Shown here piece by piece: positions 37,055 to 48,758 of a DNA stretch of 64,000 nucleotides. The DNA is from Parasponia andersonii. Its lineage: Eukaryota > Streptophyta > Magnoliopsida > Rosales > Cannabaceae. The notes under the pieces were generated by a model. That model was not told the DNA's origin. It worked only from the letters and a program-made list of their open reading frames with translations, and made no database searches. Position 1 is the first letter of the stretch; every line of letters starts with the position of its first letter. Location: positions 233,863-297,862 of the forward strand of contig JXTB01000073.1 in NCBI GenBank assembly GCA_002914805.1, given 5' to 3'. The position numbers and the translations under genes are program-made.

Positions 37055-39119
37055 TTGGATGCTTACACTAAATATTATGGCCGTTTGGTAGAGTTGTATA
37101 TTTAAAAAATAAATACTTTTAGATGTGCTGAAAGAAAAATCCGTTGTATTGTAAAATAATTGAATATTTGATAAATTATAATTGGGGAGTATCTGCATTC
37201 CTCAGTTTGGATGCTTACGTTGAATACTATAAGCTAGTTCGGTAGAGTTGTAGATTTTAAGAAAAATACTTTTAGCTGTATTGAAAGAAAAATCCATTGT
37301 AGCGTAAAATAACCGAATGTTTGGTAAACTGTAATTTTAAATTATTGTGGTTTGAAAAAGCTGTATTAAAGCATTTGATAAACTGTATGACTGAATTATT
37401 GTGCAAATATAAAATGACCAAAATAAACATCATTATACAATTATGCATATTTTAGAAAGAGCTTATTAATATTTGTTACAATTATGCATATTTTAAACAT
37501 ACTAAACATATTAATACTTTTTTTAAAAAAAATATATGAAAATAAACTTAATTAAATGTTTGGTATTTATGCTTTAAAGTAAGGGCATTTTAGCAATTAT
37601 AATTTACTCATTAAAAAATAGTGCGAATTATGCATAATCTAATACTCAAAGTTGATTTAGACCAATTTTAGCTTTAGTTTTGTTAAAAATTATTGAATAA
37701 TCTAATTTTTATATTTTTACTAAATACCTTTTAATTCACAAATTATTCATAGAATACTTTTAGTTTATTAAAAGACTACACTAAATTGGGCCTATATCAT
37801 CTTCGTCGACTTTGTTTAAAAATTATTACACAAGTAAATGAGCTAGTTTGGATGCTTACATTGAATATTATGAGCTAGTTTGATAGAGTTGCAGATTTTA
37901 ATAAAAACACTTTAGCTATACTGAAAGAAAAATTCGTTGTAGCGTAAAGTAATCGAGTGTTTGGTAAACTGTAATTTTAAACTATTGCAACTTGAAAAAG
38001 CTGTATTAAAGTATTTGATAAACTATATGACTGAATTATTGTGTAAATATAAAATGACCAAAATAGACATCATTATATAATTATGCATATTTTAGAAAGA
38101 GCTTATTAATATTTGTTACAATTATGCATATTTTATACATACTAAACATATTAATACTTTTTTTAAAAAAAAGATAGAAAATAAACTCAATTAAATGTTT
38201 GGTATTTTTGCTTTTAAATAAGGGTATTTTAGCAATTACAATTTACTCATTAAAAGATAGTGCGAATTCTGCATAATCGAATACTCAAAGCTGATTTAGA
38301 CCAATTTTGGCTTTAGTTTTGTTAAAAATTATTGAATAATCTAATTTTTATGTTTTTACTAAATACCTTTTAATTCACAAATTATTCAAAAAATACTTTT
38401 AGTTAAAAACTACACTAAATTGGGCCCATATCATCTTCGTCGACTTTGTTTAAAAATTATTACACAGGCAAATTAGCTAGTTTGGATGCTTACATTGAAT
38501 ACTATGAGCTAGTTTGGTAGAGTTGCAGATTTTAAGAAAAATAATTTAGTTGTACTGAAAGAAAAATCCGTTGTAACTTAAAGTAACCGAGTGTTTGGTA
38601 AACTGTAATTTTAAATTATTGTGACTTAAAAAAGCTGTATTAAAACATTTGATAAACTGTATGACTGAATTATTATGTAAATATAAAATAAACAAAATAG
38701 ACATCATTATACAATTATGCATATTTTAGAAAGAGCTTAGTAATATTTGTTACAATTATGCATATTTTATACATACTAAACATATTAATACTTTTTTTTT
38801 TAAAAAAAGATATGAAAATAAACTCAATTAAATGTTTGGTGTTTTTACTTTTAAATAAAGGTATTTTTGCAATTATAATTTACACATTAAAAGATAGTTC
38901 GAATTCTACATAATCTAATACTCAAAGCTGATTTAGACCAATTTTTGCTTTAGTTTTGTTAAAAATTATTGAATAATCTAATTTTTATGTTTTTACTAAA
39001 TACCTTTTAATTCACAAATTATTCAAAAAATGCTTTTAATTTGTTAAAAAACTACACTAAACTAGGCCTATATCATCTTCGTCAACTTTGTTTAAAAATT
39101 ATTACATAGGCAAATGAGA
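37055..39119. repeat. Tandem array of ~640-bp units (three full copies plus a short partial)
   Basis: The phrase TTGGATGCTTAC recurs at 37055, 37207, 37848 and 38482. The first interval is 152 bp (a truncated copy); the others are 641 and 634 bp, and the last copy ends near 39119. Each full unit carries the same ordered landmarks: GGTAGAGTTG, GAAAGAAAAATCC, GTTTGGTAAACTGTAATTTT, TTTTAGAAAGAGCTT, and TCATCTTCGTC near the end. Copies differ by scattered substitutions and small indels. There is no coding capacity. Confidence 0.93.
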
Positions 39120-39189
39120 AGTACAAATTTTTTTATTTTTATTTTATAATTTATTTTAATTTTTTTTAAATAGAGTAGAATGAAATACT

Positions 39190-39215
39190 ATTATTATTAT
39201 TATTATTATTATTAT
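39190..39215. repeat. (ATT)n microsatellite
   Basis: A run of about eight or nine ATT units, shortly right of the tandem array. Confidence 0.9.
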
Positions 39216-39639
39216 ACTTAGAGGCCTATATATACACACTTGCTAATAGTTAGTAGTTAAAAGGGGGGAAAAGAAAGAGAAGAAGAGAATCCCTTATTTC
39301 ATGAAATTAATGGTTAAAACTCGTTCATTTACAAAATTTGAAAATAATAAAAATTAGAACATGAAACAAAAGCAAAGGGTATAGAGAGGAAAAAAAAAAA
39401 GAAAAAAAAGTTCCATTGGTGAAGACAGAAAGTTTCCAAAATTTATTGGCCTAAAAAAAAACTGAAATTTCTTCATAGTTGGTTCAACATTTCAAAAGAT
39501 GGTTAATTAGACCAATATATTTAAGAAACTTCAGATACTTTAAAAAAGAATATAAATTTGCATTGAATTTCCCGATATTTTTAGATAATATTCATAAATA
39601 TTTTCCTAAATTTAGACTACTTATATCTGACAAGAGCTA

Positions 39640-40162
39640 CTCATTGTGGAGTGGTACCCCCACCCCGGCGCACGAAAAGAAAAGGATCAGTATTACAGGT
39701 GCTATCGTGCGCTGTCTCCAAAAGTAAGTGCGTTAAGTGTGCACCGCTGCTCGTTAATACCAGGACAAAACCATTTCCCAATAAAAACACAACAACTTTC
39801 CCACTAACGCCGGCCCATTAACACCCGTCACGCTCTTCCACCCAATAACCAATAAAATCCAGACACGTAGGCTCTCCAAACGGAAAGCGTATAAACGGCT
39901 TTTGTACCCCTCTCCCAGTCTCGGAGCCGCCTTTTATTAATTATTATATTAAATAATTAACACACTGGTCTTCGCTCAGATCGTGTCGCTTTTCTGGGGC
40001 TTCGCGACTAGGTCCATCGGCTGTAGGCGGTAACCGGTCTAGAAAAAGGTCAAGTCGACCGGTGACTGCCGGTTGCCAAGTGGCCGGGGTTAGAAATTGA
40101 CCGTGGTTGAATCATTGCCCGCTGTTTTGACCACTCCGGTTAAGTCTCGAGTTTCAGACACA

Positions 40163-40165
<3 letters not shown>
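39640..40165 (+). promoter_or_regulatory. Candidate ARF2 promoter and leader start
   Basis: Base composition changes sharply from AT-rich to mixed at about 39640, as expected at a plant promoter. Visible elements are a TGTCTC auxin-response core (39713-39718), CCAATAACCAATAAAA (39841-39857) and a TATA-like GTATAAAC near 39889. The transcription start is not determined. No ATG occurs between 39890 and 40230, consistent with this being leader or proximal promoter. Confidence 0.45.

Positions 40166-40201
<36 letters not shown>
40166..40201 (+). repeat. (AG)n microsatellite in the ARF2 leader
   Basis: About 17 AG units precede the upstream ORFs of ARF2. Purine or CT/GA runs are common in plant 5' leaders. 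A shorter GA run lies at about 40346-40358. Confidence 0.9.
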
Positions 40202-40204
<3 letters not shown>

Positions 40205-40230
40205 TTGGTTTGTGTTTCTTCGTCTGGCTC

Positions 40231-40290
40231 ATGCAGTGTCTAGCTGAAGAAGACAGAGATAGAAAGAGGAGGAGCAGAGTGAAGGTCTGA
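40231..40290 (+). other. Upstream ORF 1 of ARF2 (19 codons)
   Basis: ATG at 40231 opens a 19-residue frame rich in basic and acidic residues (MQCLAEEDRDRKRRS...) and ends at TGA 40288-40290. It lies 234 bp before the ARF2 start. It would be translated first if the transcript begins upstream of 40231, and could lower ARF2 output. Function is inferred from position only. Confidence 0.55.
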
Positions 40291-40384
40291 ATCGGCGAGA
40301 TTTCGTCTGGTTTTCAGAAGAATTAGGGTTTTGATTGAGGTTATAGAGAGAGAGAGAGAATAGAGGGGGGGGGGTATTTTGTGT

Positions 40385-40402
40385 ATGGCGGAGCTGGAGT
40401 GA
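40385..40402 (+). other. Upstream ORF 2 of ARF2 (MAELE)
   Basis: ATG 40385 has a good plant start context (GTGTATGGCG) and ends after five codons at TGA. Confidence 0.5.
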
Positions 40403-40493
40403 CTTCTTTGGTGGATATTGAGGAGTTTGAAGTTTTATTTTAGGGTATTGTGTGAGAACGAACAATCGTTTTTTTGGGGGCGAAGGGCTTCCT

Positions 40494-40511
40494 ATGAGAG
40501 ATCTGTGCTGA
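40494..40511 (+). other. Upstream ORF 3 of ARF2 (MRDLC)
   Basis: A five-codon frame ends at 40511, only 12 nt before the ARF2 start codon. That leaves little distance for reinitiation. Confidence 0.5.
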
Positions 40512-40523
40512 GTTTGGGAAGAA

Positions 40524-43500
40524 ATGGCGTCGTCGGAGGTATCCGTTAAGGGGAATTCTGGAAACCCCATGGGAGAGAGCTTCTCTTCCAGTTTCGCTGA
40601 CCACAACGACGCTACGAAGGCAGCCGAGGCGCGCAAAGGTCTTTGTTCCTGGCTATTTCTCTTTCCTGTGTTGGAAATGATGATTCCGGCCGGCTTTTTG
40701 GTTTATTTCCGGCGAAGATTTCAGATTCTGATGTTTCGCTTTCTGGGTTTTGGTTTTTGATGTCGTTTTTGTGTGTTCTGTAGATGCTGATGTTGCGCTA
40801 TACAAGGAACTCTGGCACGCCTGTGCTGGGCCTCTTGTTACTGTGCCTCGTGAAGGTGAGCGCGTCTTCTATTTTCCTCAAGGACACATCGAGCAGGTAA
40901 TTTTGCTTCTTACGGCTACAATATTCCGGTATAAGTTTGTCTATTATGCAATTTTCGTAGTTGGGTTTTCTTCTTTCCGGGCTCTGAACGTAGTTTTTCT
41001 TTTGTTTGTGGGTTGGTGTGTTGGGGGTTGTGTTGTCGTCATAGTCGTGTTTTCGGTGCTAATTATGGATTTTCTTCATGGTTTCTGAAATAGGTGGAGG
41101 CATCGACTAATCAGGTTGCAGACCAACAGATGCCATTATATAATCTTCCACCCAAGATCCTTTGCCAGGTCATAAATGTAGAGCTGAAGGTATTGATTGT
41201 CGAATCGATATATGCGAGTTAGCAGTTTTGAGTTTTTGTACTTGATTTGCTTTAGGTAGTTGCTTTTGTAGAGCTTTCCCTTGATTTTCTAAAGAACGAT
41301 TCGTTTTATATGTATTGTAGGCTGAGCCTGACACTGACGAGGTGTTCGCTCAAATCATTTTGCTGCCTGAGCAAAATGTAAGTTTTGCATATGGTTTCTA
41401 GATTCCTTAGATTAGGGAGAGACCCTTTTGTTTCGGCGGTTGAAATCTGAACGTTTTGATGTGTTTTTCTATGCCAGCAAGATGAGAATGCGGTGGAGAA
41501 GGTATCTACTCCACCTCCACCTTCACGGTTTCAAGTACATTCATTTTGTAAGACGCTTACCGCTTCGGATACAAGCACCCATGGTGGATTTTCGGTACTC
41601 AGACGGCATGCAGATGAGTGCCTTCCGCCACTGGTTGGTTCCTTTGAGCTTTGTAGTTTAAGATACTCTCTTTCCTGATTTTTGTTTCGTTGACTGAATT
41701 CTTGAGTCCCTTTTTCTTTCGGCAGGACATGTCTCGGCAGCCTCCAACCCAGGAGCTTGTTGCTAAGGATTTGCATGGCAATGAGTGGCGTTTCCGTCAC
41801 ATATTCCGAGGTAATAACTTTAATATTGATTGATATCAAATGTCATCCATCTTTGTTGCGAATGTCTTTCTCGCCTCCTCTGTGAGTTAGTGTCTAGGAT
41901 GAAAAATTGGTGAGTTTTTGTTCTTTAGTGTGCTATTGGCTGCTGTTGCTTTTTCTTCTTTATTTAACATCCAACGTCCATGCCAGGTCAACCTCGAAGG
42001 CACTTGCTTCAAAGTGGCTGGAGTGTTTTTGTTAGCTCCAAGAGGCTTGTTGCAGGGGATGCCTTTATCTTTCTCAGGTTGGTTTATTACCTCTCCCCCC
42101 TTAAATGTGAGTCATGTTTCTATTGTTTCCTTCTAGTAATATAAGCTAATTATTATGTGACTTTTAGGGGTGAGAATGGGGAGCTTCGTGTTGGTGTTAG
42201 ACGTGCTATGAGAAAGCAAGACAATGTTCCGTCATCTGTTATATCAAGTCACAGCATGCATCTTGGTGTACTTGCAACTGCCTGGCATGCCACCTCAACA
42301 GGAACAATGTTTACTGTCTACTACAAGCCGAGGTGTGCTTTAATCTATTCATTTTATTGATAACTATGCAAGATTTGGATGGTAATTTTTTTTCTGAGAG
42401 TTTCATTAAAACAATCAAATCTTAGGGTTTAAACAAAGAATAGATGTAGAACTTTGAATAACTCGTGTGTGTTTTTTTTTTTTTTTTTTTTTTTCCAGGA
42501 CAAGCCCTGCTGAGTTTATTGTTCCATTTGATCAGTATATGGAGGCTAATAAGAACAATTACTCCATAGGGATGAGGTTCAAAATGAGATTTGAAGGTGA
42601 AGAAGCGCCAGAGCAGAGGTATGTACGGGAATTTTTTATTTAAAGAAAAGAGTAAGTGTAAAAGGTTTCATTTTATCGCGTTGCTATCAGAAGTCTATTT
42701 ATTTGATCCTTATGGATTTGTTTGGCATGTCATTAAACATTTCATTTATTGTGTAGCATTGCATAATACCATAATAAATTGTACTGCTCTGTGTGTAATT
42801 CAATGCTATTCAATACAAATTATTATAGGACCAGTTTGGTATTGATTATAGAGATCTTAAAACCACGTCTTCCGTGTTTGGCTAAGTTATATAGAAAGTG
42901 ATTGGCACAAAATCCAGTCCAGTTTCAAAGTGATAATGTCCTGTAGAGAGCTTTAATCATTTTGTTGGTGGGATTACTTTTGCAAACACCCTTGATCCAT
43001 TTTTCTTTAAGCTGAATACCTTCAGCTTTGGAGGGGATATCGATCTCAATGCTTGGTTTATATAAGGACTTGATGTAGTTTTCTGATGATGCTTGTTTTT
43101 TGTGTTGTAGGTTTACTGGCACCATAATTGGAATTGAAGAGGCCGATCCCAAGAGATGGAAAGATTCCAAATGGAGATGCCTGAAGGTATCAATGCATCA
43201 TGAAATCCATTAATATCTTGAAGTTGCAATATTAACATTAACACAGATTATCTTTGGAATTCTGAAGCTTTATACTTGTTTCTTTTAGGTGAGATGGGAT
43301 GAGACTTCTACGATACCTCGTCCAGAGAGAGTTTCACCTTGGAAAATAGAGCCTGCTCTAGCTCCTCCTGCACTAAATCCTCTTCCAGTGCCCAGGTCAA
43401 AGAGGCCTCGGTCTAATGTTGTGCCCTCATCTCCAGACTCTTCTGTTCTAACTAGGGAAGGTAGTGTTGTGATGACATTGTAATCTGGATAGATGTTGGC

Positions 43501-45112
43501 ATATCTTTGTCCATTGATTTGTCATTTTCGTGTTTTGGATCATATGCTAAAAATAATTCTTGTAATTGATTAGGTTCATCAAAAGTAACTGTAGACCCTT
43601 CACTGCCAAGTGGGTTTTCAAGGGTCTTGCAAGGTCAAGAATTCTCGATCTTGAGAGGAAATTTGGCGGAGAGCAATGATTCTGATACTGCTGAAAAGTC
43701 TGTTATGTGGCCTCCTTCACTTGATGACGAGAAGATTGACGTAGTCTCTGCTTCTAAAAGATATGGGTCTGAGAATTGGGTTCCTTCTGGGAGGCATGAA
43801 CCAACTTACACGGATTTGCTATCAGGCCTTGGAGCTACAGCTGATTCCTCCCGTGTTATTTGTCCATCGTTCACTGTACAATCTGTAACACCTGCTAATT
43901 CAATGAGAAAGCATTCACTAGATCAGGAAGGCAGGTTCAACTTGCATTGTAGCCCACGGTCCATGATACCTTCATCTCTGTCACTTAGCTTGGACACTAA
44001 TTTGAAAAGTTCCGTTCAAAGTGGCAATATACCTTACCAACGACAGGGGGATGTTAGATATGGTGGGTTTGATGACCGTACCATTTTGCATAGTCATAGA
44101 GTTGAGCACCCACAAGGAAACTGGTTTATGCCGCCACCATCTAATTCCCATTTTGAGAATCCTTCTTATTCGAGAGAGCTGACCTCGAAACCTCTATTGG
44201 GGCAGAAATATGAGGCTGTAAAACCTAAAGATGGAAACTGCAAGATCTTTGGTTATTCTCTCATTGCACCAGAGCCTGCAGTATCACATAGAAGCATAGT
44301 GGACAAGGCCACTGGTCAGATGAATCTCTTGCCAAATCAAGCCCATACGTTTGAGTTTGATCATAAATCAGAACAGGTGAGGGGCTCAAAATTAGCAGAT
44401 AACCCTGTGGCTGGTATTGTTCAGGAGAGGTCTTCACACACTAATCAGCAACATTCAGGAGAACTTCAAGGAAAGGCACAGAGTGGCTCAACTAGGAGTT
44501 GCACCAAGGTATTATTTTTCTACGACTCTGTATTTTTTGGAGGAATGCCTGGGTTTATGTTTACAATATCATAAAGAATTTGCTTATGAGTTGCTGTTGA
44601 TTCCAGGTTCACAAGCAGGGGATTGCACTAGGTAGATCTGTAGATCTTACGAAGTTTAATAACTATGTTGAACTGATAGCAGAGTTGGACCAGTTGTTTG
44701 AATTTGGTGGTGAGCTAATGGCTCCTAAAAAGAATTGGTTGATTGTGTACACTGATGATGAGGGCGATATGATGCTTGTCGGAGATGATCCCTGGCAGTA
44801 AGTATTTGTGTTGCCTGACTTTATCTGAAAATGTTAACATCTGTCATTTACGAGTGTTGGTATATCTCCATATTTCCTGCCCAATTAACTGGGTCTTTGG
44901 ATTAATGACATCTGTTCAAATGTTATTATTTGGTCAGGGAATTTTGTTGCATGGTTCGGAAGATTTTTATCTACACCAGAGAAGAGGTCCAAAAGATGAG
45001 CCCAGGGACCCTAAATTCGCACGGGGATGGGAATCACACAGTTGCCGAGGTTATGGATGCAAAAGAGAAGTCTCAGCCGCTTCCTTTATCATCTGTTCCC
45101 GAAAACTATTAG
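40524..45112 (+). CDS. ARF2: Auxin response factor 2 (B3 transcription factor, repressor class)
   Basis: Nuclear DNA-binding regulator of auxin-responsive genes. Exons: 40524-40638, 40784-40896, 41094-41189, 41321-41377, 41478-41633, 41726-41810, 41987-42077, 42168-42332, 42499-42618, 43111-43186, 43289-43460, 43574-44508, 44607-44797, 44938-45112. All phases agree, giving 848 residues, close to Arabidopsis ARF2. The order is dimerisation part ([20 protein letters not shown]), B3 domain from about residue 150 ([40 protein letters not shown]), auxin-response domain (~275-360), Ser/Pro-rich middle region, and C-terminal PB1 domain from about 728 (invariant Lys in TKVHKQG; acidic [14 protein letters not shown]). 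The middle region has LSLSL, an LxLxL-type repression motif, and KIFGY, a variant of the RLFGV motif, and lacks the Q-rich activator type. The start is the first long-frame ATG ([10 protein letters not shown]). The tasiR-ARF site lies in exon 12. Confidence 0.97.
43622..43641 (+). promoter_or_regulatory. tasiR-ARF (TAS3) target site in ARF2 exon 12
   Basis: The mRNA reads GGTCTTGCAAGGTCAAGAA at 43623-43641, near-complementary to TAS3-derived tasiR-ARF. It encodes the RVLQGQE peptide conserved in ARF2/3/4. In Arabidopsis such sites direct AGO1 slicing of ARF2, ARF3 and ARF4 mRNA. The site is seen directly; its use in this plant is inferred. Confidence 0.9.
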
Positions 45113-45640
45113 CTCTAGCTTTCAAGGAATTAGGTATATGAAAGGTACAGTCTCAGTCTTTTCATCAATGGTTTCAAACTAAAGTGGTTGCCCTTGCATG
45201 CAGTACTTTTGGCTGTAAGGGTTTTCATTATTTAGTTATTTTTGTTTGCTTTTGGCCGCAGGGGTTGTGGTGGGAATATTAGGGAGTTTCAATCAATGTG
45301 AACCAACCAAAAGATGGATGTGAGCCTGTTTTGGAAATACCTATTCGTCTAATAGAAAGTCAGAAATGGATGGCGCAAGTGACACAATATATATCCGGTT
45401 TTTGACGAGTCTGGAGTTTGTATTTTGAAGTGTCTTGTTGCATACGTAATTATGTAGTATTTTGAAGTGTCTTGTTGCATTATGTATACGTTTCGACCAG
45501 TTGACGTGGCCCTGGCCCACCTTGCATTCTCTTTAACAATTCTACCCTGTACATAGCTGTTTCCCCTCCTTATCCCATCCTCTTTAATGTAAGTAAAGCA
45601 ATTTCATACACTTTAGTGTGTACAATTTTGGAGGGTTAGG
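45113..45640 (+). other. ARF2 3' untranslated region with a 23-bp direct repeat
   Basis: Sequence after the TAG at 45110-45112 has no further coding. TATTTTGAAGTGTCTTGTTG(CAT) occurs at 45421-45443 and again at 45458-45480, a recent small duplication. T-rich and AATAAA-like sequence follows (for example 45741-45746). The true cleavage site is unknown. Confidence 0.6.
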
Positions 45641-48600
45641 ATTTACTGTCATCTTAGTTCACTCTAGCATAGTGGTTTTCACTTTCATATATATATGATG
45701 GTATGGTGTTGGCGGTGTAATATGGCGAGTTTTACCCTATAATAAAGAAAAAAGAGGGCACACGTTAATACTAGAAGTTAAAAAGTATATAGCCCTGCTA
45801 TTAGTTTGACCGTCTCTTGCTCATATGGCTTAAGAAATTCTTTTCTTCTGATTGCCCAAAATCTTCCTGGCTTTCGTTGTTACTGTGTTACATGATTTAT
45901 TGTTAATGGAGACAATTAAATTATGGAAAGCCATTTTGTACTTTTGAAGGTGAGCCCGATAATGAATGCAATTGCTGATTGTACTTTCCTATTTTATTAC
46001 TAGCCAGATTGACCGAACTCGCTAGACGTCGATTGTGCTACCACCCATTGGGAAATTAACTACTCTTTTTTTTTTATTTTTCAATACCATTCTTTTTAAC
46101 AATTTTTTTTTCATTCTTGGTTTTTCGAAGGCAATTTGTTAGAATTTATGTCAAAAGAAAATGATGTGTAATATTAAAAGTTTTTGGCAAGAAGTATTTC
46201 TACTTTTGTTTTTTCTTTCTTAATTAAAATTTCATAAACTGAAACAACGGGACAACTCGAACATTTTGCCTGGACACATAATTTGTTACGGAAGTAAAAT
46301 GTTATAAAAAATACGTTAGTCAGGAAAGAACAAGACTGGTAAAAATAATTCACGTCGAAGAAACTGATGTGATCTTCAGTCACCACGAGCGCTTGTGTGG
46401 AAAGGTCTTCTCCTTGAGAATCACCAAGTATAAAGTTCGAATCCAAGAAAAGAAAATAAGAAAATAATAGGGAATTGAAAAAATAAGAGAGAAAATGTGT
46501 GAAATGGAAATAAAAATATCTTCTCTCCTGTACTTGTACGCTTATATTGCTCTTATATTATTAGTTTAAAAATCTTTAAGAGTTGGTATATAAGGGTATT
46601 TTAAATTCATTAATTAAGACCATTTTTTCCTCTCTCTCTCTCTCTTTTTTTTTTTTCCCTTCTGATGGAAAATATTTAGTGGAGCTGGTGCAAAAATTTT
46701 CACCCACTTTGCCTTCTGTCCTCGTTTCTCTCTTACGAAATAACCATTCATTTTTATTTTCTGTGCTTTCTTCTTTTTGTTATCACACTTTTTTCTATCT
46801 TCTCACTTTTTCCTCTCTACTAGACGTAGCCTAAATTCAAATAAAAACAGAAAAAATGCGGATGATTACAAGTTTTTTTGAAAGGACGGATGATTACAAG
46901 TTTTAATTTACAGTCATTAATTTTTCTCCACAATTTTGCCATTAAATGAAAAATTTTATTTACGCTTCTTTCGCATTATTTTTTTCTTTATTATATATAT
47001 TTTGTGACCTAGTTAGTCTCTATGTAAAGCAAGATTACCTATATTAAATGCCCTTTTGTATCGTAGTCTCCACCAATAATAAGTTTTGTGGTGAGTGCCA
47101 TAAATGTGCTTTTGTTTTTCGGTGCACGGCTGTGCAGAAAAACTGTTAAATCAATCAAACTGACTGACCGTAACAAAAAAAACACCGATAAAATTGAAAA
47201 CTAAAAAACCTATATTAGTTTGGTCAGTTTTCTCTTCGACTCCAAATTGGCCAGTAAAAAGTCGACTAAACCGGTAGTTTAATTTATATTTTTTATTTAA
47301 TTATTTACATATTTAAAATATTAAAATATTTATTTGATCTCTTTTAAAAATTTTCTAAAACTTATTATTTATTAACTCCATATAGACCCAACAAAAACTT
47401 CATTTTATAAGTATCTAACGCCGAAATTATTATATAAATACATGTATTATTATATTTAAATTTAATTTATATATCTAAATCTATATTTATCTATTTAAAT
47501 TTTCATATTTATTACTTTATGGTTGTTTTGTGCTACAAATTCTCAGTTTTAGTTTAAAATTAGAACATTCTTTAAAAGAAAAATAAAAGAAACATAATAA
47601 TATTTATTTATTTAGTTTTTCAGAAAGAGACAAAAAATTGGCAAAAGTCGAAAAAATTGACAGACCATTTTCAAAACTAAAATATTCAGTCTTTTCAGTT
47701 AAAAATCGACCGACCCGAGTCCCGACCAAATAATCAATCAGTTTTTTTTAATAGACGCTTTTTAATCGGTCGGTTCGATATGTCTAAAAAAAAATTAACT
47801 GATTTGACCGATACTCACCCAAATTGAACCCAAAGTTCATCTCTAACCAGACATTCATGAATTACACTTAAAAAAAATGAATCTGAAAAGAAAATAAAAT
47901 TGTGAAAAAGAAATCTAAATACCGGATAAATAAGCTTTACTTACCTACATAATCTTTTCATCTAATTTTCACTTTGCCATGAAGCCAACGAGAAAGATAG
48001 CCACAAACAAAGGATGGGTCATGCTTCTTTTGCTCAAAGAGAGGACCGAAGAAACCTCGCATTCGCATTAGAGAGAATTGTGATTTCAAATCATCTTCAA
48101 AACCAAAGACGAAGCCAAAAAAAAAAAGAAGGTGGGTTAAGTAGTAGACAAATACCACTTTTTAAAATACACGAATGAATCAATGTTAACACCGCATATT
48201 TTATAACGGACGAGACAAGTACCAAACAACATTGAAATCCAGTTGGAGAATCCAAAAAACCCTCTACTAGTTTGAATAGAATTAGGCCTAGTAGTAAATG
48301 GGTTCATTACATGGGCTTCTGTTTCCAATTAGCATTTTGGGTGTCCACCATTTTCTATTTTCAATTTCGAGAAATTGTAGTATATTTTTAATTTAATTAA
48401 GTAGTTATTATTTTTTATTTTATAATTAAATATTTAAGTATAAATATTTTTATATTTAATAGATATATTTATTTATTAATTTTAATTATTACACTATAAT
48501 AATGTTTGATATATAATTTTTTTTTTTTTACTTAATATGTAAAATTTTACACTTGCTAAATATTTTGCTATAATTGATAAATGTTTATTTAGGAATCCCA

Positions 48601-48670
48601 AAATTTGGTCATATTTATTTTTTTTTGTTTTTTCGTGGGGAGAGTCTTTTGCTGTTCCCGCTTCACTTGA
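45641..48670. other. Intergenic sequence between ARF2 and KU80
   Basis: AT-rich sequence with no recognised gene. Part of it (47120-47840) is repeat-like and listed separately. Pyrimidine runs lie at 46630-46660. Confidence 0.55.
47120..47840. repeat. Repeat-like segment rich in CGGTCGGTT / GACTGACCG words
   Basis: Words such as ACTGACTGACCG, TTTGGTCAGTTTT, GACCGACCCGAGTCC and CGGTCGGTTCG cluster at both ends of an AT-rich interior (47290-47620). This is a style common in dispersed intergenic plant repeats. The ends are not an exact inverted pair, so it cannot be classified. Confidence 0.35.
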
Positions 48671-48676
48671 GTCGTG

Positions 48677-48758
48677 TATATATATAAATATAAGAGCTTT
48701 GCTCAGCTTCGGAAACAAGCTTTAATAATTTACCAGTCTCTCTCTCTCTCTCTCTAAA
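48677..48758 (+). promoter_or_regulatory. KU80 core promoter and 5' leader
   Basis: A TATATATATAAATATAAG TATA-box candidate starts at 48677, followed 60 bp later by a (TC)n leader run (48736-48755) and AAA before ATG. This is a standard plant layout with a leader of about 50 nt. Confidence 0.6.

Noticed and set aside
40229..40636. 135-codon - strand frame opposite the ARF2 leader and first exon
   Set aside because: It is a shadow of ARF2 exon 1 and the purine-rich leader, with Pro/Ser-rich low-complexity sequence.
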